Part shown: positions 31,959 through 40,465 of the stretch, piece after piece | How positions within the stretch are numbered: position 1 is the first letter of the stretch | Layout of the letters: the number at the start of each line of letters is the position of its first letter | Source of the DNA: Actinomycetes bacterium | Lineage (GTDB): Bacteria; Actinomycetota; Actinomycetes; Propionibacteriales; Propionibacteriaceae | Length of the DNA: 55,400 nucleotides | Reading direction: 5' to 3' | NCBI GenBank assembly: GCA_023436925.1 | Contig: JAEZHJ010000036.1 | Span: 1 to 55,400, forward strand | Translations under genes and position numbers: made by a program | Notes under the pieces: model-generated | Told to the model about the DNA's origin: nothing | What the model saw: only the letters and a program-made list of their open reading frames with translations | Database searches by the model: none

Positions 31959-32738
31959 TCAGGCGGTCGCCACCCCGCGGGTGCGACCGGACGCGACCAG
32001 CAGGCCGGCCCCAGCCGCCGCGGCGACCAGTGCCAGCGCCTGCAACGCGGTGAGCGAGGCGAGCGCACCGGACACCACGAAGCCGATCGGCGCGACGCCC
32101 AGGATCAGCAGTCCGGCGCCCGCCAGGGCCCGGGCCCGCGTGCCGTCGGTCTGCTTCAGGGCCGTGATTGCCGCGCCGACCGACACGGCAAGGCTGAGGA
32201 CCTGGATCACCGGCGACCACCAGATGGCGATGCCGGTCAATCCGCCGGCTACCGCCAGAATCCCGGCGAGCCGCGGCGCTGAGCGCAGCAGTGCCACGCC
32301 GGCGATCATCAGGGCCGCCAGGGCAAGGGCCTGGATGGCGCCGTCGAGGTAGGGGATGCCCGGCATCTGCAGGTTGCCGACGGCCATCCAGATGTAGATG
32401 ACCGACAGCGCAGCCGCCGGCAGGGTCCACCACCAGGTCGCCGCGAGACGTCCGAATGCAGTCATGAGGAGTCGTGCCTTTCGTTGAGCCGGCCGACCCC
32501 GTTCTGCCAGGCGTTGGGTATGTGTCCAGTGGAGGTCGGCGGGAATGCCGGCCACCACGCGCCGCGTGATCGACAGTGCCACCGCGGACGGCGGCACGGC
32601 CCGCTCACGGGCGTCGGCCAGTTGGTCCCACAGGTCGGCTTCGATCTCGGCGCGGCGACGCTCGGCCGCCTCCGCGCCAACCCAACCTGTGTAGCAACCG
32701 ACCCAGTTGCGGGCCATGGATTGTGCGATGTCGGTCAC
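31959..32738 (-). CDS. Polytopic membrane protein of a PadR cassette
   Basis: A 259-residue protein. The first 60 residues are soluble (AEAAERRRAEIEADLWDQLA), the kind of cytoplasmic prefix found in PadR-linked membrane proteins; about six membrane helices follow. No enzyme motif is visible. The GTG at 32738 overlaps the PadR stop (GTGA), so both are one operon. In mycobacteria a PadR gene and a membrane-protein gene also lie upstream of the DUF5318-ponA1 block (from memory of Rv0047c-Rv0048c). Function unknown. Confidence 0.85.
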   Translation of the reverse strand: MTDIAQSMARNWVGCYTGWVGAEAAERRRAEIEADLWDQLADARERAVPPSAVALSITRRVVAGIPADLHWTHTQRLAERGRPAQRKARLLMTAFGRLAATWWWTLPAAALSVIYIWMAVGNLQMPGIPYLDGAIQALALAALMIAGVALLRSAPRLAGILAVAGGLTGIAIWWSPVIQVLSLAVSVGAAITALKQTDGTRARALAGAGLLILGVAPIGFVVSGALASLTALQALALVAAAAGAGLLVASGRTRGVATA

Positions 32739-33091
32739 CTGGCCTCCCAGGCGACCCACCCCAGTGGGGAGTTCTCAGTGCTCTCGCGGTGCCGTGCCAG
32801 CGCCTCGACGGCGGACCCGGTCACCTGGTAGAGCCGCCGACGCGGGCGCCCCTCGGCGGCCGCGAGTTCGGCGTCCTCCCAGTCGCTGGTCAGCAGGCCG
32901 GCGGCCTCCATCCGTCCCAGCGCCTTGTAGAGGGTTCCGTGCGCGGTCAGGGCCCCGGCCTCGGTGCCCTCGGCGATCGCCTTCGCGATCCCGAAGCCGT
33001 GGAAGCCCGGCTCGCCCTGACGACGCAGCCGCAGCGCCGCTTCGAGGATCATCGCCTCGATCGGCAGCAGGGTTCCGGCTCGTCTCCGCAC
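32735..33091 (-). CDS. PadR family transcriptional regulator
   Basis: A 118-residue winged-helix regulator: LLPIEAMILEAALRLRRQGE, the turn HGFGIAKAIAEG, recognition helix GTLYKALGRMEAAGLLTSDW and the wing GRPRRRLYQVTG. I choose the GTG at 33091, since a -10 box (TATAGT) lies 7 nt upstream inside a 22-bp palindrome; the longer frame would start in front of that promoter. It should repress itself and the overlapping membrane-protein gene. Confidence 0.93.
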   Translation of the reverse strand: MRRRAGTLLPIEAMILEAALRLRRQGEPGFHGFGIAKAIAEGTEAGALTAHGTLYKALGRMEAAGLLTSDWEDAELAAAEGRPRRRLYQVTGSAVEALARHRESTENSPLGWVAWEAR

Positions 33092-33098
33092 GTCCAGA

Positions 33099-33122
33099 AC
33101 TATAGGCAGATATCTTCCTATA
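33099..33122 (-). promoter_or_regulatory. PadR operator overlapping the core promoter
   Basis: A 22-bp palindrome at 33101-33122 (TATAGG ... AGATATCT ... CCTATA, 20 of 22 positions symmetric) overlaps the minus-strand -10 box TATAGT at 33099-33104. The start codon follows 7 nt later, so the transcript is leaderless. The remaining gap 33123-33310 shows no feature. Confidence 0.7.
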
Positions 33123-33310
33123 ACGACAGCCCGAGAGCTACGCATCCTTACCCAACCTGCGGGCGGGTGCTGCGCAATGTTGCGTGCCGGCGGGGACGGA
33201 GCCCGGCTCAGGACGGTGTCTGCGGGCGTCGAGGTGGTGGTGGAGGGGCGACCGCGGACGGGGTGGCCGGGTGGCAGGCGCCTGGAGCGGTGCCGCCGGG
33301 CTGCGAGGAG

Positions 33311-33383
33311 TGGAGCATAGGGGATTCGAACCCCTGACCTACGGCTTGCAAAGCCGCCGCTCTACCAACTGAGCTAATGCCCC
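33311..33383 (-). tRNA. tRNA-Ala (anticodon UGC)
   Basis: A 73-nt cloverleaf on the minus strand starting GGGGCATTAGCTCAGTTGG. The anticodon loop TTTGCAA gives anticodon TGC; the T arm contains GGGGTTCGAATCCCC. The acceptor stem has the G3-U70 wobble pair that identifies alanine tRNAs, and the discriminator is A. CCA is not encoded, so the nucleotidyltransferase at 12405 is needed. Confidence 0.97.
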
Positions 33384-33450
33384 GCGCCGGCCCATTATGG
33401 CCGATCGGGCCCCAAAGCTCCGCATCGGGGGTCGCCCTCCCGTCCCTTCC

Positions 33451-33558
33451 GAGGGCCACCGTGTGCGTCGAGGGCCACCGTTCGCGCCGAGGGCCACCGT
33501 TCGCGCCGAGGGCCACCCATGATGGCTGGCCCTCGACGGTTGGGGTGGCCCTCGGCGA
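33451..33558. repeat. 19-bp tandem and inverted repeat array
   Basis: Four direct units of 19 bp starting GAGGGCCACC lie at 33451, 33470, 33489 and 33508 (middle units read CGAGGGCCACCGTTCGCGC). Two inverted units follow at 33528-33534 and 33547-33553, again 19 bp apart. GAGGGCCA (33508-33515) and TGGCCCTC (33527-33534) form the central hairpin. It fills most of the 279-bp gap between tRNA-Ala and the DUF5318 gene. Confidence 0.85.
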
Positions 33559-33649
33559 GCAGGGGGGACGGGGGCGAGGGGGTGAAGGATCCAGGAGCGT
33601 CAAGAGGGTGCCGAGGGGCGTGGCGTCAAGGGGCGTTGAATCGGCAATC

Positions 33650-33655
33650 TACCCT
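33650..33655 (+). promoter_or_regulatory. -10 box for leaderless DUF5318-PBP transcript
   Basis: TACCCT lies 7 nt before the ATG at 33663 with no ribosome-binding site between. Confidence 0.45.
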
Positions 33656-33662
33656 TGGACCC

Positions 33663-34082
33663 ATGTGGTCCAAGCGCGAGGAGATCGACTACGCGCTGCA
33701 ACGGCGGCATACCCTGCAGGCGTTGCGGCGTCCCGAGCGCACCTTGGACCGCTCGGACGTGTGTGACGCCGACCCCCTGCTGATGCGGGCGGGCCAGCAC
33801 CACGGCGAGCAGACCGCCACCCCCTGCCCGATCTGCCACACCAGTCGGATGGTCAACCTCAGCTACGTCTTCGGTGACCAGCTCGGCCAGTACTCCGGAC
33901 GCATCAAGTCCACTGCCGAGCTCGAGGAGATGCAGTCTGAGTACGGCGAGTTCAAGGTCTGCGTCGTCGAAGTGTGCCTGGAGTGCGGCTGGAACCACAT
34001 GATCGCCTCCTACCTGCTGGGGGACGGGGTGCGACGGCGTCCGCCACGGCGTCAGAAGACAGTTGAGGACATCTATGGCTAA
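33663..34082 (+). CDS. DUF5318 family zinc-ribbon-like protein
   Basis: A 139-residue soluble protein with two Cys pairs (CPICH and CLECGWNH) about 50 residues apart that could bind zinc, and a conserved start MWSKREEIDYALQRRHTLQA. It matches the DUF5318 family found upstream of ponA1 in actinobacteria (Rv0049 in M. tuberculosis, from memory). Its stop lies 8 nt inside the PBP gene, so the two are translationally coupled. Function unknown; likely linked to peptidoglycan synthesis. Confidence 0.88.
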   Translation: MWSKREEIDYALQRRHTLQALRRPERTLDRSDVCDADPLLMRAGQHHGEQTATPCPICHTSRMVNLSYVFGDQLGQYSGRIKSTAELEEMQSEYGEFKVCVVEVCLECGWNHMIASYLLGDGVRRRPPRRQKTVEDIYG

Positions 34083-36264
34083 ACCCAAACGCGCAGCCGC
34101 GACCACCGCGAACACCAAGAAGCCGAAGCGCAACCCCTGGTTGCGGGCCCTCGGTTGGTTCGGGATCGGGCTGCTCGGTCTGGGGGTGCTGGGCGTCGTC
34201 GGGGTGGCGGTCGCCTACACCATGATCCAGATCCCGGATGCGAACAAGGACTTCAGGACCAACACCACGTTCGTCTATTACGCCGACAACAAGACCCAAC
34301 TGGGCTCGTTCTCGGTGCAGAACCGGGTCTCGATCGACTTCGACGAGATGAACCCGCACGTGAAGGACGCGATCGTCGCCGCGGAGAACCGCACCTTCTG
34401 GACCGATCCCGGCTTCGATGTCGTGGCACTGGCCCGCGCCGCCCGGTCCTTGGTCGGCCCCGAGCAGACGGTCGGCGGGTCGACCATCACCCAGCAGTAC
34501 ATCAAGGTCATGTACCTCACCCAGGAGAAGACCCTGTCGCGCAAGGCGCGCGAGATCCTGCTGGCGGTCAAGATCGGGCAGGAACGAACCAAGGAAGAGA
34601 TCCTCGAGGGCTACCTCAACACCGTCTACTTCGGACGGGGTGCGTACGGCATCGAGGCGGCCAGCCGCGCCTACTTCGACAAGCCGCAGTCCAAGCTGTC
34701 CCTGGCCGAGTCGGTGGCGCTGTCGGCGATCGTGAACTCGCCGGGCAACCTCGACCCGGCCAACGGTGACAAGCACGCCGCCGACCTGCTGGAGCGGTAC
34801 CAGTACACCCTCAACGGGCTGGTCGAGATGGGCAAGATCACCGCCGCCGAGCGGAGCGAGATCTACACCGAGCTGCCCGAGTTCCCCGAGGTGAAGAAGA
34901 ACTCGGCGATGGGCGGCCCGAAGGGCTTCCTGCTGCAGATGGTGCGCGACGAACTCGTCCGCGAAGGATTCTCCGACGACCAGATCAACGGCGGCGGGCT
35001 GCGGGTCGTCACCACCTTCGACAAGAAGGCCCAGGACGCAGCGGTCAAGACCGCGGAGAAGTACGCCCGGGAGGTGGCCGGATCGAAGAAGAAGGCTGCC
35101 GACATCCACATCGGACTCGCGTCGCTGGACAACGCGACCGGCGGCGTCGTCGCCCTCTACGGCGGCGCGGACTACACCAAGAACTTCGTCAACTGGGCGA
35201 TGACCCGGCGTCCCACCGGCTCGACCTTCAAGCCGTACGCCCTGGCTGCCGGCCTGCGTGACGGCTGGACCTTGCAGGACAAGCTGAACGGCAACAGCGT
35301 CACCCCGCCCGGGGAGTCCAAGCCGGTGACCGGCCGCTACGGCCAGGTGTCCCTGCTGGAGGCGACCACGAAGTCGATCAACCCCGCCTACGTCGACCTC
35401 GTGGTGCAGCTGGAGGACGGCCACGACAAGGTCGTCCAGGCCGCCGAGGACGCCGGCGTGCCGCACGACCCGAGCTGGGACACCACCGGCTACCGCATCC
35501 CGCTGGGCGGCGGTGAGATCAGCCCGCTCAGCCAGGCCGAGGGTTACGCCACCTTCGCCAACCAGGGCCGGTCCGTGGGCTGGCACGTGGTCAGCGAGGT
35601 CTTCGACTCCCGCGACCAGTCGCTGTACGCCGCGAAGGTGGAGCCGCAGCAGACCATCGAGGCGGACGTTGCGACCGATGTCACCCACGCCCTGACCAAC
35701 GTCACCCAGTACGGCACCGGTCACCGGGCCGGGCAGCTGGGCTACCCGGTGGCCGGCAAGACCGGTTCGTACTACGTCGCGGACGCCCGGGAGACCCGGT
35801 CGGCCTGGTTCGTCGGGTTCACCAGGCAGATCACCACCGCCGTGATGTTCGTGAAGGGCGACCAGGGCACCGACGACCTCGGCCAGCAGTTCTACGGCTC
35901 CGGCCCGCCCACCATGGTCTGGCTGGACTACATGAAGGTTGCGATGGAGGGCAAGGAACGCCTGCCGTTCGCCGGGCCGACCGACCGCAACTCGACCCGG
36001 ACGCCGTCCCCCGAGCCGAGCGACGAGGAGGAGACCCCGACGCCGACCCCGACTCCGTCGGAGACCCCGACCGTCGAACCGACGACGGAGCCGACCACCG
36101 AGCCGACGACGGAACCGACCACGGAGCCGACGACCGAGCCCACCACGAAGCCGACCACGAAGCCGACCACGAAGCCGACGACCGAGCCGACCAGTCAGCC
36201 CTCCACGGCGCCACCGAGCACCGAACCGGGGGACTCCGAGGCCGCGGCGGCCTCCGGCCCGTAG
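34075..36264 (+). CDS. ponA1: Bifunctional class A penicillin-binding protein
   Basis: A 729-residue protein that polymerises and cross-links peptidoglycan outside the membrane. A basic cytoplasmic start and one membrane helix (about 25-47) precede the glycosyltransferase domain (about 80-260; catalytic Glu104, GGSTITQQYIKVMYL) and transpeptidase domain (about 330-620) with STFK (Ser383), SIN (434-436) and KTG (562-564). The C-terminus is a flexible Pro/Thr/Glu/Lys tail made of PTTEP and PTTKP repeats. ATG at 34075 has GAGGAC upstream and overlaps DUF5318. The ponA1 name rests on the DUF5318-PBP-GT87 order shared with mycobacteria. Confidence 0.95.
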   Translation: MAKPKRAAATTANTKKPKRNPWLRALGWFGIGLLGLGVLGVVGVAVAYTMIQIPDANKDFRTNTTFVYYADNKTQLGSFSVQNRVSIDFDEMNPHVKDAIVAAENRTFWTDPGFDVVALARAARSLVGPEQTVGGSTITQQYIKVMYLTQEKTLSRKAREILLAVKIGQERTKEEILEGYLNTVYFGRGAYGIEAASRAYFDKPQSKLSLAESVALSAIVNSPGNLDPANGDKHAADLLERYQYTLNGLVEMGKITAAERSEIYTELPEFPEVKKNSAMGGPKGFLLQMVRDELVREGFSDDQINGGGLRVVTTFDKKAQDAAVKTAEKYAREVAGSKKKAADIHIGLASLDNATGGVVALYGGADYTKNFVNWAMTRRPTGSTFKPYALAAGLRDGWTLQDKLNGNSVTPPGESKPVTGRYGQVSLLEATTKSINPAYVDLVVQLEDGHDKVVQAAEDAGVPHDPSWDTTGYRIPLGGGEISPLSQAEGYATFANQGRSVGWHVVSEVFDSRDQSLYAAKVEPQQTIEADVATDVTHALTNVTQYGTGHRAGQLGYPVAGKTGSYYVADARETRSAWFVGFTRQITTAVMFVKGDQGTDDLGQQFYGSGPPTMVWLDYMKVAMEGKERLPFAGPTDRNSTRTPSPEPSDEEETPTPTPTPSETPTVEPTTEPTTEPTTEPTTEPTTEPTTKPTTKPTTKPTTEPTSQPSTAPPSTEPGDSEAAAASGP

Positions 36265-36267
36265 AAT
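36262..36267 (+). promoter_or_regulatory. -10 box overlapping the PBP stop codon
   Basis: TAGAAT contains the TAG stop of the PBP gene and lies 7 nt before the GTG at 36275, suggesting an internal leaderless promoter for the glycosyltransferase gene. Confidence 0.5.
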
Positions 36268-36274
36268 CCCCGAC

Positions 36275-37624
36275 GTGTCGAGCCCCCGCCCCACCGTCGA
36301 GCGCATGCTCGGCGGCAGACTGGGGCGCCACGCGCGTCCCGGCGGCGTCTGGTACGCGGCCGGACCGTGGGCGATGCTGGCCGTCACGGTCTCGTGGCTC
36401 ATCCTCATGCTGCGCCAGACGGCCTGCCGCGAGGGCGGCGACGTCTACCAGAACATGTGCTACACCGACATCACGGCACTGTTCTACTGGCGCGGGGTGC
36501 GCGACGGGCTGGTTCCCTACCTGCAGGCCGACCTGGAGTACCCGGTCCTCACCGGCTTCCTGATCGACCTCACCCGCCGAATCGTGAACCTGCTCGGCGG
36601 TCGCACCGAGCCGGGACTGGAAGGCGCCGACCTCAGCTACTCGGCCGGGCTGTTCTTCGGCGTGACCGCGGTGCTGATGTTCATCGGCTTCGTCGTCCTG
36701 GTCTGGGCGCACCTGAAGCTGTCGCGGCCCTGGGACGCGCTGATGATCGCCGTATCCCCGGCGATCTGGACGGCCGGGCTGATCAACTGGGACGCCCTGG
36801 TCGTCGCCCTCACCTCGCTGGCGTTGCTGGCGTGGGCGCGCCGCAAACCCGGCTGGGCCGGGATCTGGCTGGGGCTGGGGGTCGCGGCGAAGCTCTATCC
36901 GGTACTGCTGCTCGTCCCGCTCGCCTTCTTGTGCCTGCGCGCCGGCCGGTGGCGTCCGTTCTTCATCACCGCCGGGGCGACCGCCGCCGCCTGGCTCGCG
37001 GTGAACCTGCCGGTCTACCTGCTCGCCCCCCAGGGCTGGCTCAACTTCTGGGGCTTCAACGTCGACCGGGGTGCCGACCTGGGGTCGATCTGGTACGTGC
37101 TGAGCCTGGCGGGGATCAGGGTGGACGGCATCTCGCTGTGGATCGCGGCCCTGATGGTCGTCGGCACCCTGGCGATCGGCGCGGTGCTGCTGCTGGCGCC
37201 GCAGCGCCCGCGGCTGGCCCAGGGCGCCTTCCTGATCGTCGCCCTGTTCCTGCTGGTCAACAAGGTCTACTCCCCGCAGTACGTGCTGTGGCTGCTGCCG
37301 CTGCTGGTGCTGGCCCGGCCGCGCTGGCTGGACTGGGTGCTGTTCTCGGTCGCCGAGACGCTGTACTTCATGGCGATCTGGGGGCATCTGGCCGGCCTGA
37401 CCGCCTCCGGCGGCGGCGGCCAGGACCGGCTCTACATGGCCGCCGTCCTGCTGCGGATCGGCGTCCAGTTGTGGCTGTGCAGCCAGGTCGTCCGGGACTG
37501 CTGGCGGCCCTCGCGTGACATAGTCCGGGCCGGAGGGCTGGACGACCCGGACGGCGGGCTGCTGGACGGCCGTCCGGACGCACCCTGGCTGACCCGGGTG
37601 CACCGGGCGCTCGGGCGAGCCTGA
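36275..37624 (+). CDS. GT87-like (DUF2029) polyprenol-sugar-dependent membrane glycosyltransferase
   Basis: A 449-residue GT-C type membrane enzyme with about ten helices. Conserved early acidic loop: CYTDITALFYWRGVRDGLVP followed by YLQADLEYPVLTGF; later NWDALVVALTS and the loop VNKVYSPQYVLWLLPLLVLA. Enzymes of this family use polyprenyl-phospho-mannose or -arabinose to modify lipids or wall glycans on the outer face. The mycobacterial neighbour of ponA1, Rv0051, is of this kind. The GTG start is chosen from the -10 box 7 nt upstream and lack of homology before it. Confidence 0.85.
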   Translation: MSSPRPTVERMLGGRLGRHARPGGVWYAAGPWAMLAVTVSWLILMLRQTACREGGDVYQNMCYTDITALFYWRGVRDGLVPYLQADLEYPVLTGFLIDLTRRIVNLLGGRTEPGLEGADLSYSAGLFFGVTAVLMFIGFVVLVWAHLKLSRPWDALMIAVSPAIWTAGLINWDALVVALTSLALLAWARRKPGWAGIWLGLGVAAKLYPVLLLVPLAFLCLRAGRWRPFFITAGATAAAWLAVNLPVYLLAPQGWLNFWGFNVDRGADLGSIWYVLSLAGIRVDGISLWIAALMVVGTLAIGAVLLLAPQRPRLAQGAFLIVALFLLVNKVYSPQYVLWLLPLLVLARPRWLDWVLFSVAETLYFMAIWGHLAGLTASGGGGQDRLYMAAVLLRIGVQLWLCSQVVRDCWRPSRDIVRAGGLDDPDGGLLDGRPDAPWLTRVHRALGRA

Positions 37625-37632
37625 CACCGGCC

Positions 37633-38727
37633 ATGTCCGCGCCGGAGCGACCGCTGTGGCCGTGGGACGCGCGGCTGGTCATCCAGACCTGGCTGGGAAC
37701 CCGGCTGGTGCTCGTCCTCACCCTGGTGTGGCTGATGGTCTCCCAGGGCCGCGGGCTGGACGAACTCGACAACTGGGACGTCGAGCACTACCTGCGGATC
37801 GCGACCGACGGCTACACCGACCCCACCAAGTACGCCTTCTTCCCCGGCTGGCCGCTGCTGTTGCGACTCTTCATCGGAACGGGGTTGCCGCTGGCGGTGG
37901 TGGCGGCCGTGCTTGCCTTGGCCTTCAGTGCCGCGGCGGCCGCCGCCTTGTACCGGCTGGCCGGGTCGGGGGCGGCGATCGCCTGGCTGCTCGCCCCAAC
38001 GGCCATCTTCACCGCGGTGGGCTACACCGAGTCGCTGTTCTGTGCGGCCGCCTTCTGGGCATGGGAGCGGGCGTCAGCCCGGCGCTGGGACCACGCCGCC
38101 GTGCTGGCCGCGGTGGCGGCGTCCGTCCGGGTGTCGGGGATCTTCCTGATCGGGGCGCTGGCCATCCTCGCGCTCACCCAGTCCCGTGACCTGGTTGGAC
38201 GGCTCCGCCGGCTGGCCTGGCTGCTGGTCCCGGCAGCAGTGGTCGGCGCCTACCTGGGCTACCTGTACCTGGAGACCGGGTCCTGGCTGGCCTGGTTCGA
38301 CGCCCAGAGCTCCGGCTGGTCCAGGGATCTGACCTCGCCCTGGGAGGCCTTCCAGCGCACCCTGGATGCCGCCGATCCGGCGGCCTACCCCGACCAGCCG
38401 GAGTGGAGTCAGGTGTTCCGGTTCGAGCTGGTCTCGATGGCGATCGGGGTGCTGGTCACCGCCTACTGCCTGGCCCGGCGGCGCTGGGCCGAGGCTGCCT
38501 TCGTCGGCGTCCAGGTGCTCGCCTTCTCGCTGTCGGAGTGGTTCATCAGCGTCAACCGGGCGGTCCTGCTCTGGTTCCCGTTGTGGATCCTGGTCGGCCG
38601 GCTGCTGGAGGGCCGCCAGCCGGTGGGTCGGGTCCACCGGGTCGCGGTGGCGGTGGCGGTGGCGGCCGCGGTCGCCGTCCAGGTCTGGTGGGCGATGCTC
38701 TTCCTCACCGGGAAGTGGGCCAGCTGA
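37633..38727 (+). CDS. PIG-V-like membrane mannosyltransferase
   Basis: A 364-residue membrane protein with about eight helices. Near the start, NWDVEHYLRIATDGY matches the WDxxxYLxIAxxGY motif of PIG-V/GT76 mannosyltransferases, followed by AFFPGWPLLLRL; SVRVSGIFLI corresponds to the later family motif and FISVNRAVLLWFPLWIL ends the core. It probably transfers mannose from a polyprenyl-phosphate donor to an envelope lipid or glycan. It starts 8 nt after the GT87-like gene and is likely co-transcribed. Confidence 0.8.
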   Translation: MSAPERPLWPWDARLVIQTWLGTRLVLVLTLVWLMVSQGRGLDELDNWDVEHYLRIATDGYTDPTKYAFFPGWPLLLRLFIGTGLPLAVVAAVLALAFSAAAAAALYRLAGSGAAIAWLLAPTAIFTAVGYTESLFCAAAFWAWERASARRWDHAAVLAAVAASVRVSGIFLIGALAILALTQSRDLVGRLRRLAWLLVPAAVVGAYLGYLYLETGSWLAWFDAQSSGWSRDLTSPWEAFQRTLDAADPAAYPDQPEWSQVFRFELVSMAIGVLVTAYCLARRRWAEAAFVGVQVLAFSLSEWFISVNRAVLLWFPLWILVGRLLEGRQPVGRVHRVAVAVAVAAAVAVQVWWAMLFLTGKWAS

Positions 38728-38747
38728 GCGCTGTCGGCGCCGAACCC

Positions 38748-38753
38748 TAGGAT
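38748..38753 (+). promoter_or_regulatory. -10 box for leaderless DinB-like enzyme gene
   Basis: TAGGAT lies 6 nt before the ATG at 38760; no ribosome-binding site. Confidence 0.45.
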
Positions 38754-38759
38754 CGGCCC

Positions 38760-39479
38760 ATGTCGGAGCCGATCGACCACCTTGCCGCGCTGCGGGAGTT
38801 CCAGGACGCCTTCGCGGCCACGATCCCGGACGCCGACCCCGCCACCCCGGTGCCCTGGTGCGGTCGCTGGAAGGTGAAGGACCTGGTCGTCCATCTTGCC
38901 CGGATCCACCACTGGGCGGCGGGGCAGGCCCGACGCCGCACCGAGACCCCGCTGGGCCGGGGGCCCTTCGACCTCGTCGAGCTGTACGACCGGTGCGCCC
39001 GCGAGTTGCGCGAGACGCTGGCCGAACTCGATCCCGACGCCCGGGCCTGGACGCTGCTCGACGACGGCGTGCCGCGCGCCGAGCAGACCGGGACGGTGCG
39101 GTTCTGGCACCGCCGCCAAGCCCTGGAGACGCTGGTGCACACCTGGGACCTGCGCACCGCGATCGGGCAGCGCTTCGACCCGGGCCCGGCGGCCTGGCTG
39201 GACTGCCTCGACGAGGTAGTGCGCGTCATGCACCCGCGTCAGGTGCGGCTGGGCCGGATCGCCCCACCGGCCGGCGTGATCAGCTTCCTGCCGGAGGAGG
39301 GCGACGAACAGCGGCTCCAGGGCGCACCGGCGAGCGCGCCGGTCGTCGGCGTGGCCGGTCCGGCGCAGACGCTCGCACTGCTGGCCTGGGGCCGGGCGCA
39401 GGCCGACGACCCGCGACTCACCGTCACCGGTGACCGGGCGGTGCTGGACGCGGTGCTGGCCGCCGGCCTGACGCCGTAG
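38760..39479 (+). CDS. Maleylpyruvate isomerase family mycothiol-dependent enzyme
   Basis: A 239-residue protein with a DinB-like four-helix bundle (MDMPI_N). The metal-binding His are visible in VVHLARIHHWAAG and RRQALETLVHTWDL, and a C-terminal alpha/beta domain follows (VGVAGPAQTLALLAWGR). Family members use mycothiol, the actinobacterial thiol, to isomerise or detoxify small molecules; the substrate here is unknown. It ends 5 nt from the end of the convergent ldh gene. Confidence 0.85.
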   Translation: MSEPIDHLAALREFQDAFAATIPDADPATPVPWCGRWKVKDLVVHLARIHHWAAGQARRRTETPLGRGPFDLVELYDRCARELRETLAELDPDARAWTLLDDGVPRAEQTGTVRFWHRRQALETLVHTWDLRTAIGQRFDPGPAAWLDCLDEVVRVMHPRQVRLGRIAPPAGVISFLPEEGDEQRLQGAPASAPVVGVAGPAQTLALLAWGRAQADDPRLTVTGDRAVLDAVLAAGLTP

Positions 39480-39484
39480 ACCGA

Positions 39485-40459
39485 CTAGAAACCGATCACC
39501 TTCAAGGTGTCCCGGATCGCCGCCGCCGACTTGTTCAGCAGGCTGATCTCGTGGGCGTCCATCGGGAACTCGTACACCCGGCCGACGCCCTCGCGGGTGA
39601 GCAGGCTGGGCACCGACATCGCCAGTCCGGAGATCCCGCGGTAGTCCTCGAGCACCGAGGACACCGGCTGGATGACCCGCTGGTCGCCGAGCAGTGCCTC
39701 CACCAGGCTCGCGCCGGCCAGGCCGATGGCGTAGTTGGTGGCGCCCTTGCCCTCGATGATCTCGTAGGCGGCGTGCACGGTGTTGTGGGCGATGCCGGCC
39801 AACACCTCTTCGGTGAACACGCGCTTGCCGTCGGCGTCGGTCCACTCCCGGATCGGGATCTGCGCGATCGACGCGCTCGACCAGATCGGGAACTCGGTGT
39901 CGCCGTGCTCGCCGATCATGATCGCGTGCACGTTGCGCTGCGCCACCTTGGCGCGCTGGGCGATCGCCCAGCGCAGCCGGGAGGTGTCCAGGATCGTGCC
40001 GGTGGACAGCACCCGGTTGGTCGGCAGCCCGCTCACCTTCTGAGCGACCACGGTCAGCACGTCGCACGGGTTGGTGACCAGCACGAGCAGCGCGTCCGGG
40101 GCCACGTCGAGCAGCTTGGGGACCATGTCGGTCAGGATGCCGGCGTTCACCGCGGCCAGGTCGAGCCGGGTCTGGCCAGGCTTCTGCCGGGCTCCGGCCG
40201 TGATCACGATGACGTTGGAGTCGCGCGCGACCTCGATGTCGGCGCCGCCCTCCATCACCGAGGTGCGGGTGAACTGGGTGCCGTGGGCGAGATCCTTGAC
40301 CTCGGCATCCACCTTCTTCGCATCGATGTCGTAGAGGGCGATTCGGCGGGCGGAGCCCCGGATCAGCGAGGCGTAGGCGATGGACGAGCCGACCGAGCCG
40401 GCACCGACGACGGTCAGCTTCGAGGTACGGCCCAGGGCTTCCACGGGTGGGTTCGTCAT
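39485..40459 (-). CDS. ldh: L-lactate dehydrogenase
   Basis: A 324-residue NAD-dependent dehydrogenase converting pyruvate to L-lactate. The Rossmann start KLTVVGAGSVGSSIAYASL, YDIDAKKVDAEVKDLAHG, VTNPCDVLT and the active-site GEHGDTEFPIWSSA (catalytic His) are all present. The active-site Arg in KPGQTRLDL supports LDH rather than malate dehydrogenase. A TAGGCT -10 box 6 nt before the ATG suggests a leaderless mRNA. Works with pta-ackA in fermentation. Confidence 0.95.
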   Translation of the reverse strand: MTNPPVEALGRTSKLTVVGAGSVGSSIAYASLIRGSARRIALYDIDAKKVDAEVKDLAHGTQFTRTSVMEGGADIEVARDSNVIVITAGARQKPGQTRLDLAAVNAGILTDMVPKLLDVAPDALLVLVTNPCDVLTVVAQKVSGLPTNRVLSTGTILDTSRLRWAIAQRAKVAQRNVHAIMIGEHGDTEFPIWSSASIAQIPIREWTDADGKRVFTEEVLAGIAHNTVHAAYEIIEGKGATNYAIGLAGASLVEALLGDQRVIQPVSSVLEDYRGISGLAMSVPSLLTREGVGRVYEFPMDAHEISLLNKSAAAIRDTLKVIGF

Positions 40460-40465
40460 GGCCTG

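Noticed and set aside
33123..33310. Possible small gene between PadR and tRNA-Ala
   Set aside because: Open frames here have no start with a ribosome-binding site and show no recognisable product.
33451..33558. Possible CRISPR array
   Set aside because: Units are 19 bp and adjacent with no unique spacers, and some are inverted; no cas genes are present.
36067..36200. DNA tandem repeat near the end of the PBP gene
   Set aside because: It is explained by the coding of PTTEP/PTTKP repeats in the protein tail.
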